A stretch of 64,000 nt of DNA from Anthostomella pinea (lineage: Eukaryota; Ascomycota; Sordariomycetes; Xylariales; Xylariaceae), in NCBI GenBank assembly GCA_963556695.1, contig CAUWAG010000018.1, positions 5,208,001 to 5,272,000 of the forward strand, read 5' to 3'. Made by a program: the position numbers and the translations under genes. The notes beneath the pieces were generated by a model, which was not told where the DNA came from, ran no database searches, and worked only from the letters and a program-made list of their open reading frames with translations. Below, one piece after another: positions 21,282 to 32,084 of the stretch. Each line of letters starts with the position of its first letter. Positions within the stretch are counted from its first letter, which is position 1.

Positions 21282-22648
21282 GCGTCGAAATAGTACCCTC
21301 GAAGAACAGGTGTAGTGAGTTTCGAATCTTCCGCCCTGGTGGGCAAGGGGCCGTGTTGCAGCCCCCGATGGAATACTAGGGCACGGAAAGCCGTTGCCGG
21401 GGTACTTTCATACTTGTTAGCTCTGATTCAACCACAAGAAGATGGGGGCCTATGTACCTACCTAACACATCCTGTCGGCACCAGCGCTTCTCGGCATCTA
21501 CTGCGGGCAAGCCACAACGCTCTCATATCAGGATGACGGAATGAGAGATACCAGCCACGATATACTTATTGGCAACGCATTAGCCCGTAGTCTATGCTTC
21601 GTCTGTCGATATTAGATTCTTGGTGAAGACAGCGGCGGCGGAGTCGGTGACAACCGACAGGAGGTGCTCGACCACTATAGGCTTGGGCAGTTCTGTGTAC
21701 CGGGGCCCTGAGCATAGATAGGGATGAGTCTCTCTGTTCGGGCTCTGGAGAGCGTCAGGGTGGCGGCGGGCTGTATCCTGGAACGTGAGGTTTCTGGCTG
21801 CGCTTCGGATGATCCCAGGTCACCGGGTCACCCTCGCGACTACCGAGACCAGCGCACTGAATTCGAGCACCGTACTCGTATGTAGCTATAAGCTCCCAGC
21901 TATCCCATTGGATATGTTTGGCGCCCTCGTTGAGCTCGTTCATTGAGGTACCAGGCTCTAGGTGTGGCGCGAGGTACAGCATTAATGATACTTGAAGATT
22001 TAAAGGGGCCCGGGCAGGGGTTTCCAGGTGGCACTGTGCCTTGTGGTAGCGGTATCCAGAATAAGGACCAGGGTCACGATAGGTGACTATTGGTCTGTAT
22101 TCTGGAAGTTGCTTGATTGAAAGAAGGGATGGGTGGTGTCCCCATCCCAGAAGTAGCTATCATCCCAGTTGGGTACAAATCAGGTACAAATGGGTACCCG
22201 TTGGGCTCCAAGGTACCTTGTATCCTGGTCCGTGACCCATCCGTCATTGTGGCTGGAAAATGGGTTGAGGAGCCACAGCACTTGCTGGCAACCAACGCCC
22301 CGTTCGTGCGATCCGTTGATTGCATATATACGTTTAAATGCATGTAGCATCCTGCTGCAGATTTGTCGACCGACTTGACTGTCGATGCTTCAACTCCTTC
22401 ACCAGCTTGGCCGGTGCCTTGTCCCTTTCCGGCCGCCTATCCTCTCCTCCCTCGACGGCCTTCTCACCGCCCTTCTTCATTTCATTCACCACCTATTATA
22501 AGAGTATCACGTACACTCAATCGGTAGCGATAGCGGGCGGGCCTAGGTCCCGCGTCTCGATCTCAACTCCCCTCCTACAACCTCCTACAGCACACTCATC
22601 TGCGCTGGTCGCACTCATTCAACCGATGACAACAGTCCACCCAACGTG

Positions 22649-24196
22649 ATGATGTTCTCTCGTCAGACTTGCGGCAGCTTCGCCTTGACCACCGTCTGCT
22701 TCTTCTTTCTGTTCCTGACCGCAAAGCGTCTGGGCGAATGGTCGCTTAACAGCCCCTACTCGCGCGTCGTCCCATCGTTTCGGTACCCGCACGGCCAAGC
22801 TGGCGCAAACTCGACAGCATGGGACGGTTCCGCCGTTGGTGCACCTCATCTCAGACCATATGACCCGGTTTGCGACTCGTTCCCTAATACTTCCAATATA
22901 CTCGTTGTCGTGAAGACGGGCGCCACCGAATCATATACGAAGATACCTATGCAGCTGATGACTAACCTGCGATGCGTCTCCGACTTTCTCATATTCTCCG
23001 ATTTGAGACAAAATATTGCTGGTTACGAGATCCGCGACAGTCTCGACAATGTCTTGGCTGAGACCAAGCATGACAACCCTGACTTCAATCTGTATCAACG
23101 ACAGCAGGCATGTCCTATCGACCAGGAGAGTTGTGGACTTGATGACCACTTGAGATCAGAAGGCTGGGATCTAGACAAGTACAAGAACATCCACATCGCC
23201 GAGAAGACATACCAGCTGCGTCCCAATTACGAGTGGTATCTGTTCATCGACGCCGACTCGTACGTCGTCATGCCCAGTCTGGTCCAGTGGTTGCGAAAAC
23301 TGGACTCTTCGAAGGAGTTGTACTTTGGCAGCGTTAGCCTCATTGACGGCTTGCGTTTCGCCCATGGCGGGAGCGGCTACCTTCTCTCACAAGCCGCAAT
23401 GCACAAGTTCGTTGGCAGCCATCCTGGGATTGCGAATCAGTACGATACCCGCATACGCGAGTCATGTTGTGGTGACCACATGCTCGCCATCGCCATCAAT
23501 GAGACCATCGGTCTGAAGGTGAAGCAGACAGTGAGTTCGCTTCATTTCCAAATCTCTCCGACCTCTCCCGCGAGAGGTGAGCGATGCCGCAGCAGGGACC
23601 AGCTGACTGACACCTCCCAGTGGCCGACTATCAATGGCGAGAAGCCCCATACTATTCCGTTCCGTTCGCAACAATGGTGTCAACCCATTGTTACGATGCA
23701 CCACATGGACCCGGAAGAAATGTCGTCGTTCTAGGATTTCGAGGCACGTTTTCGAAAGCGTCAGGCGGGTGGTCTATCACCTCAGCGGCCCATGGTGTTC
23801 AAGGATATATACGAAGAGTTTGTTGCGGCGAAGCTGCAGCCAAAGCGTCAGAACTGGGACAACCTTAGCGACGACGTGTTTTACGTCGACCCGGAAACTG
23901 CACACGATAAATCGCAGTTGAAGCATGCTAAGCAGACAGGCCTGACATCAGTCGAAAAGGCCGCGTACAAGTCATTTCTGGACTGCCGGAAGATGTGCGA
24001 CGAGATCAAAGACTGCTTCCAGTTCTCCTACCATGATGGCATTTGTGCCTACCACAAAAGCTTCTTGCTAGGCAAGCCGAGGAAGCCTGAGGATAAGAAG
24101 AATCAAGGTTGGACAAGCGGATGGGCTGTCGATAAGATCCATTCGTGGGTTCAGGAGCATAGCGAATGCAAAGAGCCCGTATGGCCCAAAGTGTAA
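22649..24196 (+). pseudogene. GT31 glycosyltransferase with PAN-like tail, broken by TAG
   Basis: Exons 22649-23530 and 23621-24196, with a 90-bp intron (GTGAGT...CCAG). Type II membrane topology: hydrophobic anchor FALTTVCFFFLFL near residues 11-23, then a Golgi-type catalytic domain with the DxD metal motif in WYLFIDADSYVVMP. A Cys-rich PAN/apple-like segment (CRKMCDEIKDCFQFSYHDG) closes the protein. It belongs to the fungal GT31 group (beta-1,3-glycosyltransferase fold; substrate unknown). TAG at 23732-23734 interrupts MDPEEMSSF / DFEARFRKRQ. After it the frame stays open for 153 codons to the natural stop at 24194. Family members, as I recall them, have Trp here, so the change is TGG to TAG; on the minus strand that is CpA to TpA, the RIP-type transition. 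Readthrough cannot be excluded. Without it the protein ends about 330 residues in, losing the PAN-like part. Confidence 0.8.
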
Positions 24197-24708
24197 CGCA
24201 TTGAGCCTCGCCTGAGGTGTACCTAGAGCAGGGCGTACATTATGGCAACTAGCTGTAGCTTGCATTGTCTGTCTCAGATGACAATAGGGGTCTGCACAAC
24301 GTAATAGTCTTTCGAGCTCGTCTTCTCAATGACAGTGTGTGAATGGTATGCTGAGCTAGAATGGGCCACGCCACCTTATAGCACATTGGTCAAACAAGAT
24401 CGCCAGCTTCAGGTTCACCGCTTCTCCCAATACGATTCCAGTCAGGTTCTCTCAACCTCAATTTATTACAATCACTATAGGCATGTACCAGACTGATCAA
24501 ACCGAAATCGGAAGGAGCAGAACTGCACCCTTATTTCTTCATACAACCTGAGGCAGCCAAACGTTCGCTTCCTCCTCCGCTGGCAGAACCCCGTGCAAAC
24601 GAAAACAACCTCAGAGAGCTTACCATCACCAGACCACGTTATCAAGCACCTCATCGCCACCAAGAACCAACGACCTCGCGAACGCCCCATCAGCGCTAAG
24701 ACGTCACA
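24197..24708. other. Intergenic, promoter of the beta-propeller gene
   Basis: No gene seen. Pyrimidine- and CAA-rich sequence close to 24709 is compatible with a leader. Confidence 0.5.
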
Positions 24709-25940
24709 ATGCATCGCGTCCATCTGCTCGTCGGCATCTTCAGTGCCTTTCTGGCATATGCGGTGGCTGTGAGCCAGAACACACTCCCGACTCTCACACT
24801 GCCGGTAGAGACCGTCTTCCAGTTCGGCGAGATAGGCACCTGGATCGAGAATCTGGTGATCCGCAAGAATGGGCATATCCTCTTCACCACGGTATCCCCC
24901 AACGCATCTCTCTACCAGCTCGCGTGCCCGTGTACGGCCAAGACGGAAGCTACGCTAGTCCACCACTTCGCCAACATCACGGCCCTCACCGGCATCGACG
25001 CGGTCACGGATGATACGTTTGTTGTCCTGGGGGGAAACACGTCAGCGCCGGGAACTCCAATTCTGGGAACTGTAAGCAATCCTCGGCTTTTGCGACAACG
25101 CCGCCCCTCTTTTCCCCTTTATCCTCCGAACGAAAGCCAAACTCACCCTCAGGTTTCCTGGGAGAGTATGCGCTGGTGACACAAGGGCTTCAAACTCCTC
25201 GCTTGATCGGGTATCTACAGAGGAAATAATGCTAATCTTGGTCCTGACAGTGGTCGGCTTGGGAGGTGACCTTTGGCGTCGACGCAGCGGCACTCTTCAT
25301 CCAGAAGATCGTCGACCTCCCCGGTGATGTGATGCCGAACGGCATCGCACTGGTTCCCAAGCACCCAAACATCCTTCTCATCACGGACTCAAAGGGAGGC
25401 TCAATCCTCCGTCTCGACCGCGCCGCACGAACCTGCGAGCCGGTGATCCAACTGCCCGTGATGGAGCCCGCCCCCCACTCCGTACCGGCCATCGGCATCA
25501 ACGGCCTCAAGATCCGCGACGGCTTCGCATACTGGACCAACAGCTTCGCCAGCACCATCTACCGCACCTGCATTGACGACGACGGGTTGCCGTGCGGGGG
25601 CGACGACGATCCCCAGAACGCGACCGAGCTCGTGGCCGTTGTCCGCCAGACCTGGCTGGACGACGTTACCTTTGGCGGGGACGGCACGATGTGGCTGGCT
25701 ACCAATCCTAACAACACGGTTGTTGCCATCAGTGCTGAGGGGAAGCAGGTAGTGGTCGCCGGGTCTGGAGCGGATCTGGGCCTTGCGGGAGCCACGGCGC
25801 TTGCTTTCGGGAGGACTGCCATTGATGCGGACGTGCTCTACGTGACTACGTCGGGCGGCCTTGCGTTGCCTATTAACGGCACGGTCGTTGAGCCTGGCAA
25901 AGTCGTTGCGGTTAATACTGGCAACTGGAAGGAGATCTAG
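24709..25940 (+). CDS. Secreted SMP-30/gluconolactonase-like beta-propeller protein
   Basis: 350-aa protein from exons 24709-25071 and 25251-25940. The 179-bp intron (GTAAGC...GACAG, phase 0) joins ILGT to WSAWEVTFG. The N-terminal hydrophobic run VHLLVGIFSAFLAYAVAV is a signal peptide with likely cleavage near residue 21. Repeating beta-propeller blades are visible: GTWIENLVIRKNGHILFTTV, DLPGDVMPNGIALVPKHPNILLITDSKGGSILRL (written here as overlapping pieces: PNGIALVPKHPNILLITDS), LDDVTFGGDGTMWLATNPNN. These are typical of secreted fungal six-bladed SMP-30/TolB-like proteins. Possible metal ligands are the N-terminal Glu (IEN) and the Asn/Asp of later blades. Substrate unknown; lactonase activity is a family-level guess. 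Several N-glycosylation sequons (NAS, NIT, NTS, NGT). Stands alone on the plus strand. Confidence 0.8.
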
Positions 25941-27515
25941 CCCAGGAAAGCGGATGAGTCAATCTGGGTGCCTAGTTAGACCTGAACTAAAAATCCGGTG
26001 AACTGTATCAGACTCGGGGTCATGGGCGGTGATTACCCAAATATTAGATGCGCATATAGCAAATGCGACGAGTAAAACCATGTCTTCTATTTCAGCCTTA
26101 CACCTTAATCTAGTAGAAGAATGACCCTCCTATCCATTGACCTGAAGTCCAACAAGTCGTCTGCGACATCTCCTACGAGGGCGAGACCTACGACTCCCTT
26201 ACGACTAGACACCGAGTTCGGGTATGCATCAAACGTCGTTTGCCTTTTCGACTCTGTGTGATTAGAGGCAAGTACCTGGACAGCACTGCCTTTGCAACGG
26301 CCTGTCAATGAGCCAGAAGCAAGTCATCGCAAATGGTGTGGGAAGACAATGACAATCACAAATACGAGTGGGATGACCGAAAGTGTGTGGTGCTTGACGG
26401 CCGTAGGAGCATTTCATTAGTATTCACCAGCAGACACAGCGAAGCAGGATAGTCAGATTATATCAGGCAAATGAATTCCATTCCTATGCCTATGGTATAT
26501 ACTCGAACAGAAAACCGTGTGAACCGTGTGAACCGTGTGAATTGGGGAATGGGAAACCTTGAGTCGTGAGACCAGAAGAACTCCTTGCTGTGACCTAGCG
26601 ACCTTGAGAGACGAATCATGCAAATCAGCACACCCTAGGCTGTAAGACCGAACGAAATCCCTTTGATCTGTACAGCCCTCTCGTGTGACGAACGACGCAA
26701 ATCAGCATCATGCCTGAAGTGGCAAGAGCAAAGGAAACGCCTTCCGTAACCTGTAGACCTCTCGAATGATGAGCCATGGCGCGTACCTGGAGCTGTGAAA
26801 GCAACCGAGATCCCTCTCATCTGTACAGTCCTCGAGTGATGAACGATGCAAGCGTCCATACCGAAAGTTGTATGACCGAAAGAAAGCGTGTGACCGAACA
26901 AGAAAGCGTGAGACCGAACGTGAAAGCGTGTGACCGATTGTGAAAGCATGAAACCGAAGGAGAAAGCGTGAGACCGAATTTTCCAGAACCTTAGACCCCT
27001 CAAGTGATGTGCGATGCGGATGCAGATCTGGAAAGTGGAAGCTGCGAGATCAAACGAAATACCGTCCATAGTGTAGGCCTTTCGAGCAGCAAGCCGGGCG
27101 AAATGTCGTACCGTGAGTCGTGAGACCAAACGAGATCAAGTGTAACCAGTGGACCTTCCGAGTGACGAGAAACGCGAGTTGGTAAACCAGAACGTGAGAC
27201 CGAACGAAACTCTCCCATGCAACCAGAAAACCTCTCGAATTATGCGCCATGGGAAATATGAGGTCGTGAGACCAGCCGAAGCTCCTTCTATGACCGGGGG
27301 GAATCGTGCAAGGAGAGAAGCGAGCCGTGCAAGTGAACAAACCGGAAGACGTGAGAACCGAACGAGAACCATAACCTTTGATGACCGTGAAACATCATGC
27401 AAGGAAAGAGCCGTTCCAAGGATTGACCATAGCAATGCATGTGAGCCGAACCAAGCTAAACAACGAAGAAAATGAACGCCGCTTGTGCCTCCTCTTCCAG
27501 ACTGGAAGAAAGGCC
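25941..27515. other. Intergenic containing a minisatellite
   Basis: 25941-26500 holds nothing recognisable. The rest is the ~75-bp degenerate tandem repeat annotated separately. No gene supported. Confidence 0.55.
26511..27460. repeat. Degenerate minisatellite, ~75-bp units with a short-period core
   Basis: About ten units of 72-80 bp from ~26565. Most open with variants of GTGAGACCGAACGAAA and continue with CCTCTCGAGTGATGAACGATG-like text (shown by parts: CTCGAGTGATGAACGATGC near 26831). Unit starts are near 26565, 26641, 26720, 26796, 26870, 27046, 27120, 27193, 27266 and 27350. Inside the longer unit at 26870-26985 a ~17-20-bp repeat of the type AAAGCGTGAGACCGAA recurs six times. A triplet of GTGTGAACC precedes the array near 26517. 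It ends about 55 bp before the stop codon of the MPG synthase gene, on that gene's 3' side. Confidence 0.75.
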
Positions 27516-29273
27516 TTAGGCGTCGTGCTGCTGCTGCTGCTGCTGGGCAATGCGCTGCTGCAGGGCGATCTGGGCCATGCGCTGCCGCTGCTGATGGGCC
27601 GCCAGGTGGGCAGCGATAACCGGAGCAGGAAGAGCAGGAATTTGCTGGCCCAAGTTCTGGCCGTTGTTCTGGCCTTGACGGAATGCAAAGGTCGCGTTGG
27701 CCTCCGTACCCCGACCGTCGACCTGCCGGAGGCTGGCCGCCTCGGCGGAGAGGCGAACGGCCAGGTCCTCGAAGTCCAGCGACCCGACAGGCGGGTACAC
27801 GCGCTCACGCGTGGGCTCCTCACCCTCGTGGAGCTCGCCTTGCTCCATCATATACTTGCGTAGCTCTGCTCGGAGGGGCTCGTTGATCAGCGGACTATGG
27901 TAGATGGCGTTTAGTCCTTGCATTTGCATTTTGAGGACGTGGTCCTCGCCCTTGCTGGCGTCGTGGAAATGCGGGTTCTGTGTCTCGGTCTGGAAAATCT
28001 GTACCAGACCGGGGGAGGAAGAGGCAGCCGCGGAGCCGGCACCCGAGTTGTGGGCAACGGATTGGTGCTCCAGTTTAGCACCTGAGAACTTCTCCAAGAT
28101 GTTGATGATCTCGTAGGGCTCAATCGCGTAGCCGGTCGCGAATCGAAGCTCCAGGCCGAGCCGCATGCTGAACGCGTGCTCTCCCGCGTTGCCGGTCTGG
28201 ATGAGGTCAGTACCGAAGCCGGTACGTTCCTGGAGGAGGCGGTTAAGCCACTGCAGAACCCATGGTTAGCATTTATTCTGGACTGTATGAGAGGCCTAGC
28301 AGTGCGACAGCCGGTCTCTAGAGCTAGAGTCCTTTGAGCCAGAGACTGAACTGCCAGGAGGACGCAGATAGGGAAAGGACAAGAATTGGATGTTATTAAC
28401 CTCGTTCACCACCTTGGAGCTGCGGCCCTTCTTGTCGAAGAAGAGCCGATTGTTCCGCACCTTCGGCTTGGAGTTCCAGGCGATCCGAACCATGGAACGA
28501 GGCGAGACAGCGGCGTACAGGCCGGCGGCGAAGACCTTGCAATACTCGTGCACAGAGCCGGGCACGTAGTTATCAGCGTCAATAAAGCCGATGTCTGTCT
28601 CAAGTCAGTACCGGGATCAATCACCAATGGCATGTTGTTCGCTGGGGTTCCAGCAGTTGCTGGGCTGATGATGATGGGCGGATTAGGGGTCAAAGGAACT
28701 AGGTTACATACTGCGCGAGCGTTAGTTACTGGCACAGAGAGTCAAAGCGTCCAAGGGGGTGATTATCAAGCAGACATACCACTTCTTCTTCGCGATCTGG
28801 CAGAGCGCAATGCCCATGATCATTGCTTCGCCTTTGCCCTTGCGAATCTTCCTCTGTCCATCCTCCAAGCACACCAAGTCTGGCATTCCGGCAGCTTCAA
28901 AGGCGGCGGCAGCTCCTCCGTCGTTCTGGTGGAGCGCAATAGCATACCGCTGTGCGTCAGCGCAGAACTTGTCAAGTAGACGAACTTCGGCCTCGTAGCG
29001 GTCCACGGGGGACCGCGAGCTGTTAGAGACTAGGATGACTAGGCAATCATGCGGGATGCCCAGGAGGACACCCTCAATCGTTCGGTAATCCTCGTTCATG
29101 CACGGAATCACGATGGCCATCTGAGTCTCGATACTAGTCAGGGCCTCTCTGGCCACAACGATGTCTCCGTTAGCAGGCGAAGAGGGTCCTGAGTCAAGCT
29201 CGATGACGCGCAAAAGCTCGTTGATCTGGACGTTGCCAAACTGCTCCGCACGAGGGCGGACTCCGAGTCTCAT
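27516..29273 (-). CDS. Mannosyl-3-phosphoglycerate synthase, GT55
   Basis: GT55 enzyme (EC 2.4.1.217): GDP-mannose plus 3-phosphoglycerate gives mannosyl-3-phosphoglycerate, precursor of the compatible solute mannosylglycerate; cytosolic. Exons: about 29273-28781, 28594-28401 and 28250-27516, roughly 473 aa. Motifs are VQINELLRVIELD, MAIVIPCMNED (about 52-62), IPHDCLVILVSNSSR, RKGKGEAMIMGIAL, the metal-binding IDADNYVPGSV (D170, D172), KPKVRNNRLFFDKKGRSS, TGNAGEHAFSM, ATGYAIEPYEI and TQNPHFHD. Intron 28251-28400 (GTTAAT...GCAG) is clean. The first junction is not: canonical donor GTATGT at 28779 joined to the acceptor before 28594 gives an immediate TGA. In-frame fusion to YIGFIDADN needs one base fewer. 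The C-terminus extends ~90 residues past archaeal enzymes and ends in poly-Gln encoded by a CTG/CAG run. No MPG phosphatase is in the window. Confidence 0.85.
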
Positions 29274-30649
29274 GTTGGCGGTAAGTAGAGCGAGGACGGA
29301 GAAACTGAAAGAGTCGTGTAAAGAGTATTGAAAGGAACGTCGGTGTAGGAAGAACTGTAACGGGCGATCAAAGGGGTCAGACTGTAGTCACGTGCCGAGC
29401 AGGAAGACTGTGGCAGCAATGAAAGGGGAATGACTGCAGTCAGAGATCGTCGATGATAGAAGGCTGTCGACAATGCGACGATTGAAAGAGAACAGAAGCT
29501 TGCAAATTTGGAGGTTGTGCGCGACTGGTGTGGTGTTGGTGACTGAGGGTCCGAGTTTTTGGCTCCTGGAAGAATCAGTTTTTGTAGAAGATGTGGCCGC
29601 CCGGTTGCGTTGCCCGGCACCACAGGACATTTACAACTCACAGGCCAAACACCACCGCTACGGCTACCGCTGCTGCGCGACCACCTGTACCAAACCAGGC
29701 TAGATCACCAAGAATGTCAAGTCTTGTCGTGTCTTTCGTATACCCCCCACGTGGAGCTGGATCGAGTGGTCGAAGTGGTCGAAGTGGCAGCTCTGGGTAC
29801 CTACTCCTTGGATGTGACAGAGCTTGATCCGTGCGTAGGTACCTACATGATTTCCTCCCAGGCCGCCAGTTTGTCACAGAGCATTGTTGATGACGACACC
29901 TAACAATTCAATCAGAGCATTTCCTCTCCGAGTTCCTTTGTCCCGTCATCATTCAACACCATGACCGCCTATCTGGGGGCCTATCAGATTATGAAGGGGA
30001 GATGAGACGGGCAATCCGGATTCCCGGCGCACAAAGCCCCCCTTTACTCGAGTCTCGATTGGCCGCGGCTCCAGGACCGGTGGATATCGTCCGAGTGTTT
30101 GGTTTGCTAGATGGCCTGATGGCCCCCACTCCATCCTCGAGGCGGAGATCTTGGTGAGGCCATAGCCTTCCCAGCGATGTGACATCTCGTAGGGCTGATG
30201 CTGACGAGCGTAAGCCTGACCAGATGGGAGCTTCTATTGCTGGGAGCTGAAGCACAGCGGAGCCGAGTCGTACCCCGTACCCCTTGACCGCCCTTCGTGA
30301 TATCATGCACGTATAGCGGGCTTATAAGCTCCTCCACCCTTCCGCGTTCTCGAATCCTGGTTTGCTCAAGCAATCTCGCAAGCGGCGAGTCCGAGCTTGC
30401 TCGTATATGAGTCGGTGCTTTCGTCAGTGGTGCCAAACATACACCCCCCGGCCGCGACGTACCTAGACGGAGGCGCGTTCCGGGTGCTTTCACAGGAGAC
30501 ACCTCCGCAATTTCGCAAACGGTACACATGTTGAACGAGGATACTTCAAATCATGAATTCGTGACTAAGCCATCCGGACGGTTCTGGCAGATCTAATAAA
30601 GTGTATGTGGGTTGCTTTCCGCCGTGCGTGGTGGACGCAAGTGACCGAC
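29274..30649. other. Intergenic, no gene recognised
   Basis: Several overlapping frames (29270-29900, 29949-30529) lack domains and splice-consistent extension. The left part should contain the promoter of the MPG synthase gene. Confidence 0.5.
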
Positions 30650-31045
30650 TCATTTCATCGAGTTTCCGCCGCTGTCCATCTCCTCCCGGACGGGCTTTCC
30701 AAAGACGCCCTTCTCGCCGGGCACGTTGGTGCTGCCACTGTCGATGCCTACGTTGGTGGCTCCTGAGTCCGAGGCGATGGGTGCCTCGCCAGGTGCATGG
30801 CCCTCCGTGTGACCAGGGGCGTTGGGAGCACCGAGGCCCTGGGCTGAAGATGGGTGTCAGCCGGTGTATGGTGACATGGTCAAACGGAATTTGGGGGCCA
30901 CGCTCCCATTCCTGAGGCGTTGAGGCTCTGCAGAACAAAACCTTTCGGAGGTGCTTGTGTTGAAGCAGTACGTACCCTGAGCTTGCTTCTTCTGGAATTT
31001 GTCGCTCGCGGCGTTGTTCTGACCAGGTGTCTTTGAGCCAGTCAT
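30650..31045 (-). CDS. Small Gly/Pro-rich protein, 87 aa, function unknown
   Basis: Two exons, 31045-30976 and 30843-30650, give 87 aa. The 132-bp intron has donor GTACGT and acceptor TTCAG, and joins KKQAQ to AQGLGAPNAPG. Composition is Gly, Pro, Ser, Asn and Glu rich (GHTEGHAPGEAPIASDSG, then GSTNVPGEKGVFGKPV) and ends GNSMK. It looks intrinsically disordered: no signal peptide, membrane segment or Cys. Each exon is too short to stand out alone; support comes from the canonical splice signals and the uninterrupted, low-complexity but non-random frame. I do not recognise the family. Confidence 0.55.
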
Positions 31046-32073
31046 TTTGAAGGTATGCGTCAAGGTGGTGTTTGCTGACGATTGGTGTTAGAGGTGTGTA
31101 GCGTGGTCGTAAGATTGCGATGTTTGCTTGCTCAAGCAGAGAGAATCGGAAGATGAGATGGATTGGCCTGGCTTGGGTTGTTTAAGGTCAACATAGAAAG
31201 AAGAGTGCAATGTGTTCCTAGCCGCGCGCGAAGTCTGATGTCCGAGACTGGCTGCACATTACGTCAACCGCAGCCAGGGGTCGTTGATGTCATCGGTGCT
31301 CATCAGGGGCACTGTAGCGGACCGCGGAACGCGGAACGCGGAACCCTTTAGTCAGGCCCGGCGACGATGCTCCGGAGCTCCGCGGGCGGCCGATCCCGAT
31401 CGCTGTCTTTACTTACTTAACAAGGTCCACGGGTAACCAACCACTAGGAGAACCAGATGCAAAACAAATTGTGAGTTCATTAGTACATTCAACGTTGCCA
31501 TTGTACATGTAAGTAGTCGCTTGATTTCGGATTCGATGTTGAGTGTTGTACGATAAAAGACATCCACCGCCGTTTTCCCAACCCCACCAGACTCCCACAT
31601 GTTTGCGCGGTTATTCGTCCCGAAAAGAAGCCACCAACGCCCGGCATTATGAAAAAGACCCAAGCCGTGATGCAAAGTTATGAAAAGCCGTTGGCGTTTA
31701 AGTTTGGGACCGAGATATGTGTTTCCGGCTGTGCATGGCACCTCCTTAGGAAAGTGCCGTGTTTAGCTCCGCCCAACATGAAACCAGAACGTGTGAACGC
31801 TTATGAACAGATAGGTAGGATGAATATATGTTCGTCAGTTTCCCTTTCTTATACTCCCTTACCTAGACACCCTGCTCCCAAATGCAGAAAAAAAGTTGAC
31901 TCCATAATCCCGACAATACTCTTAGCATTTTGAGTATGAAACATAGGTCGGCGTTAGTTGAGCACCAAATCGTCCACATTGACGTCCTTTGGTTAGGCAG
32001 TACTGAACGGTGGGTGAAAAGGGCTTGAGATGAGCCCACGCCGGGGGATCGAACTCGAGGGGGCAACATGGGC
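31046..32073. other. Intergenic between small protein and Zn2Cys6 gene
   Basis: No gene supported. A short perfect heptamer triplet GCGGAAC lies at about 31326-31346. The right end overlaps the hairpin at 32023-32084. Confidence 0.5.
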
Positions 32074-32084
32074 TCATCCCAAGC
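32023..32084. other. Large inverted repeat spanning the stop codon of the Zn2Cys6 gene
   Basis: Arms GCTTGAGATGAGCCCA (32023-32038) and TGGGCTCATCCCAAGC (32069-32084) pair at 15 of 16 positions around a 30-nt loop. The right arm contains the TGA stop of the minus-strand Zn2Cys6 gene (32074-32076). Confidence 0.7.

Larger units (their letters stand above)
20291..22648. other. Repeat-bearing intergenic region
   Basis: Holds MITE-like copies E and G and the second dispersed repeat copy, listed separately. Sequence at 22380-22640 is pyrimidine-rich (CT tracts), consistent with the promoter and leader of the GT31 gene. No coding frame supported. Confidence 0.55.

Noticed and set aside
27378..27863. 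Leu-rich plus-strand frame over the MPG synthase 3' end
   Set aside because: Antisense shadow of the CAG-rich coding exon; the minus-strand frame carries the GT55 motifs.
32030..32080. Possible tRNA (minus-strand AGTTCGATCCCCCG resembles a B box)
   Set aside because: The T stem pairs poorly, no A box or anticodon arm fits; the structure is better described as a simple 16-bp hairpin.
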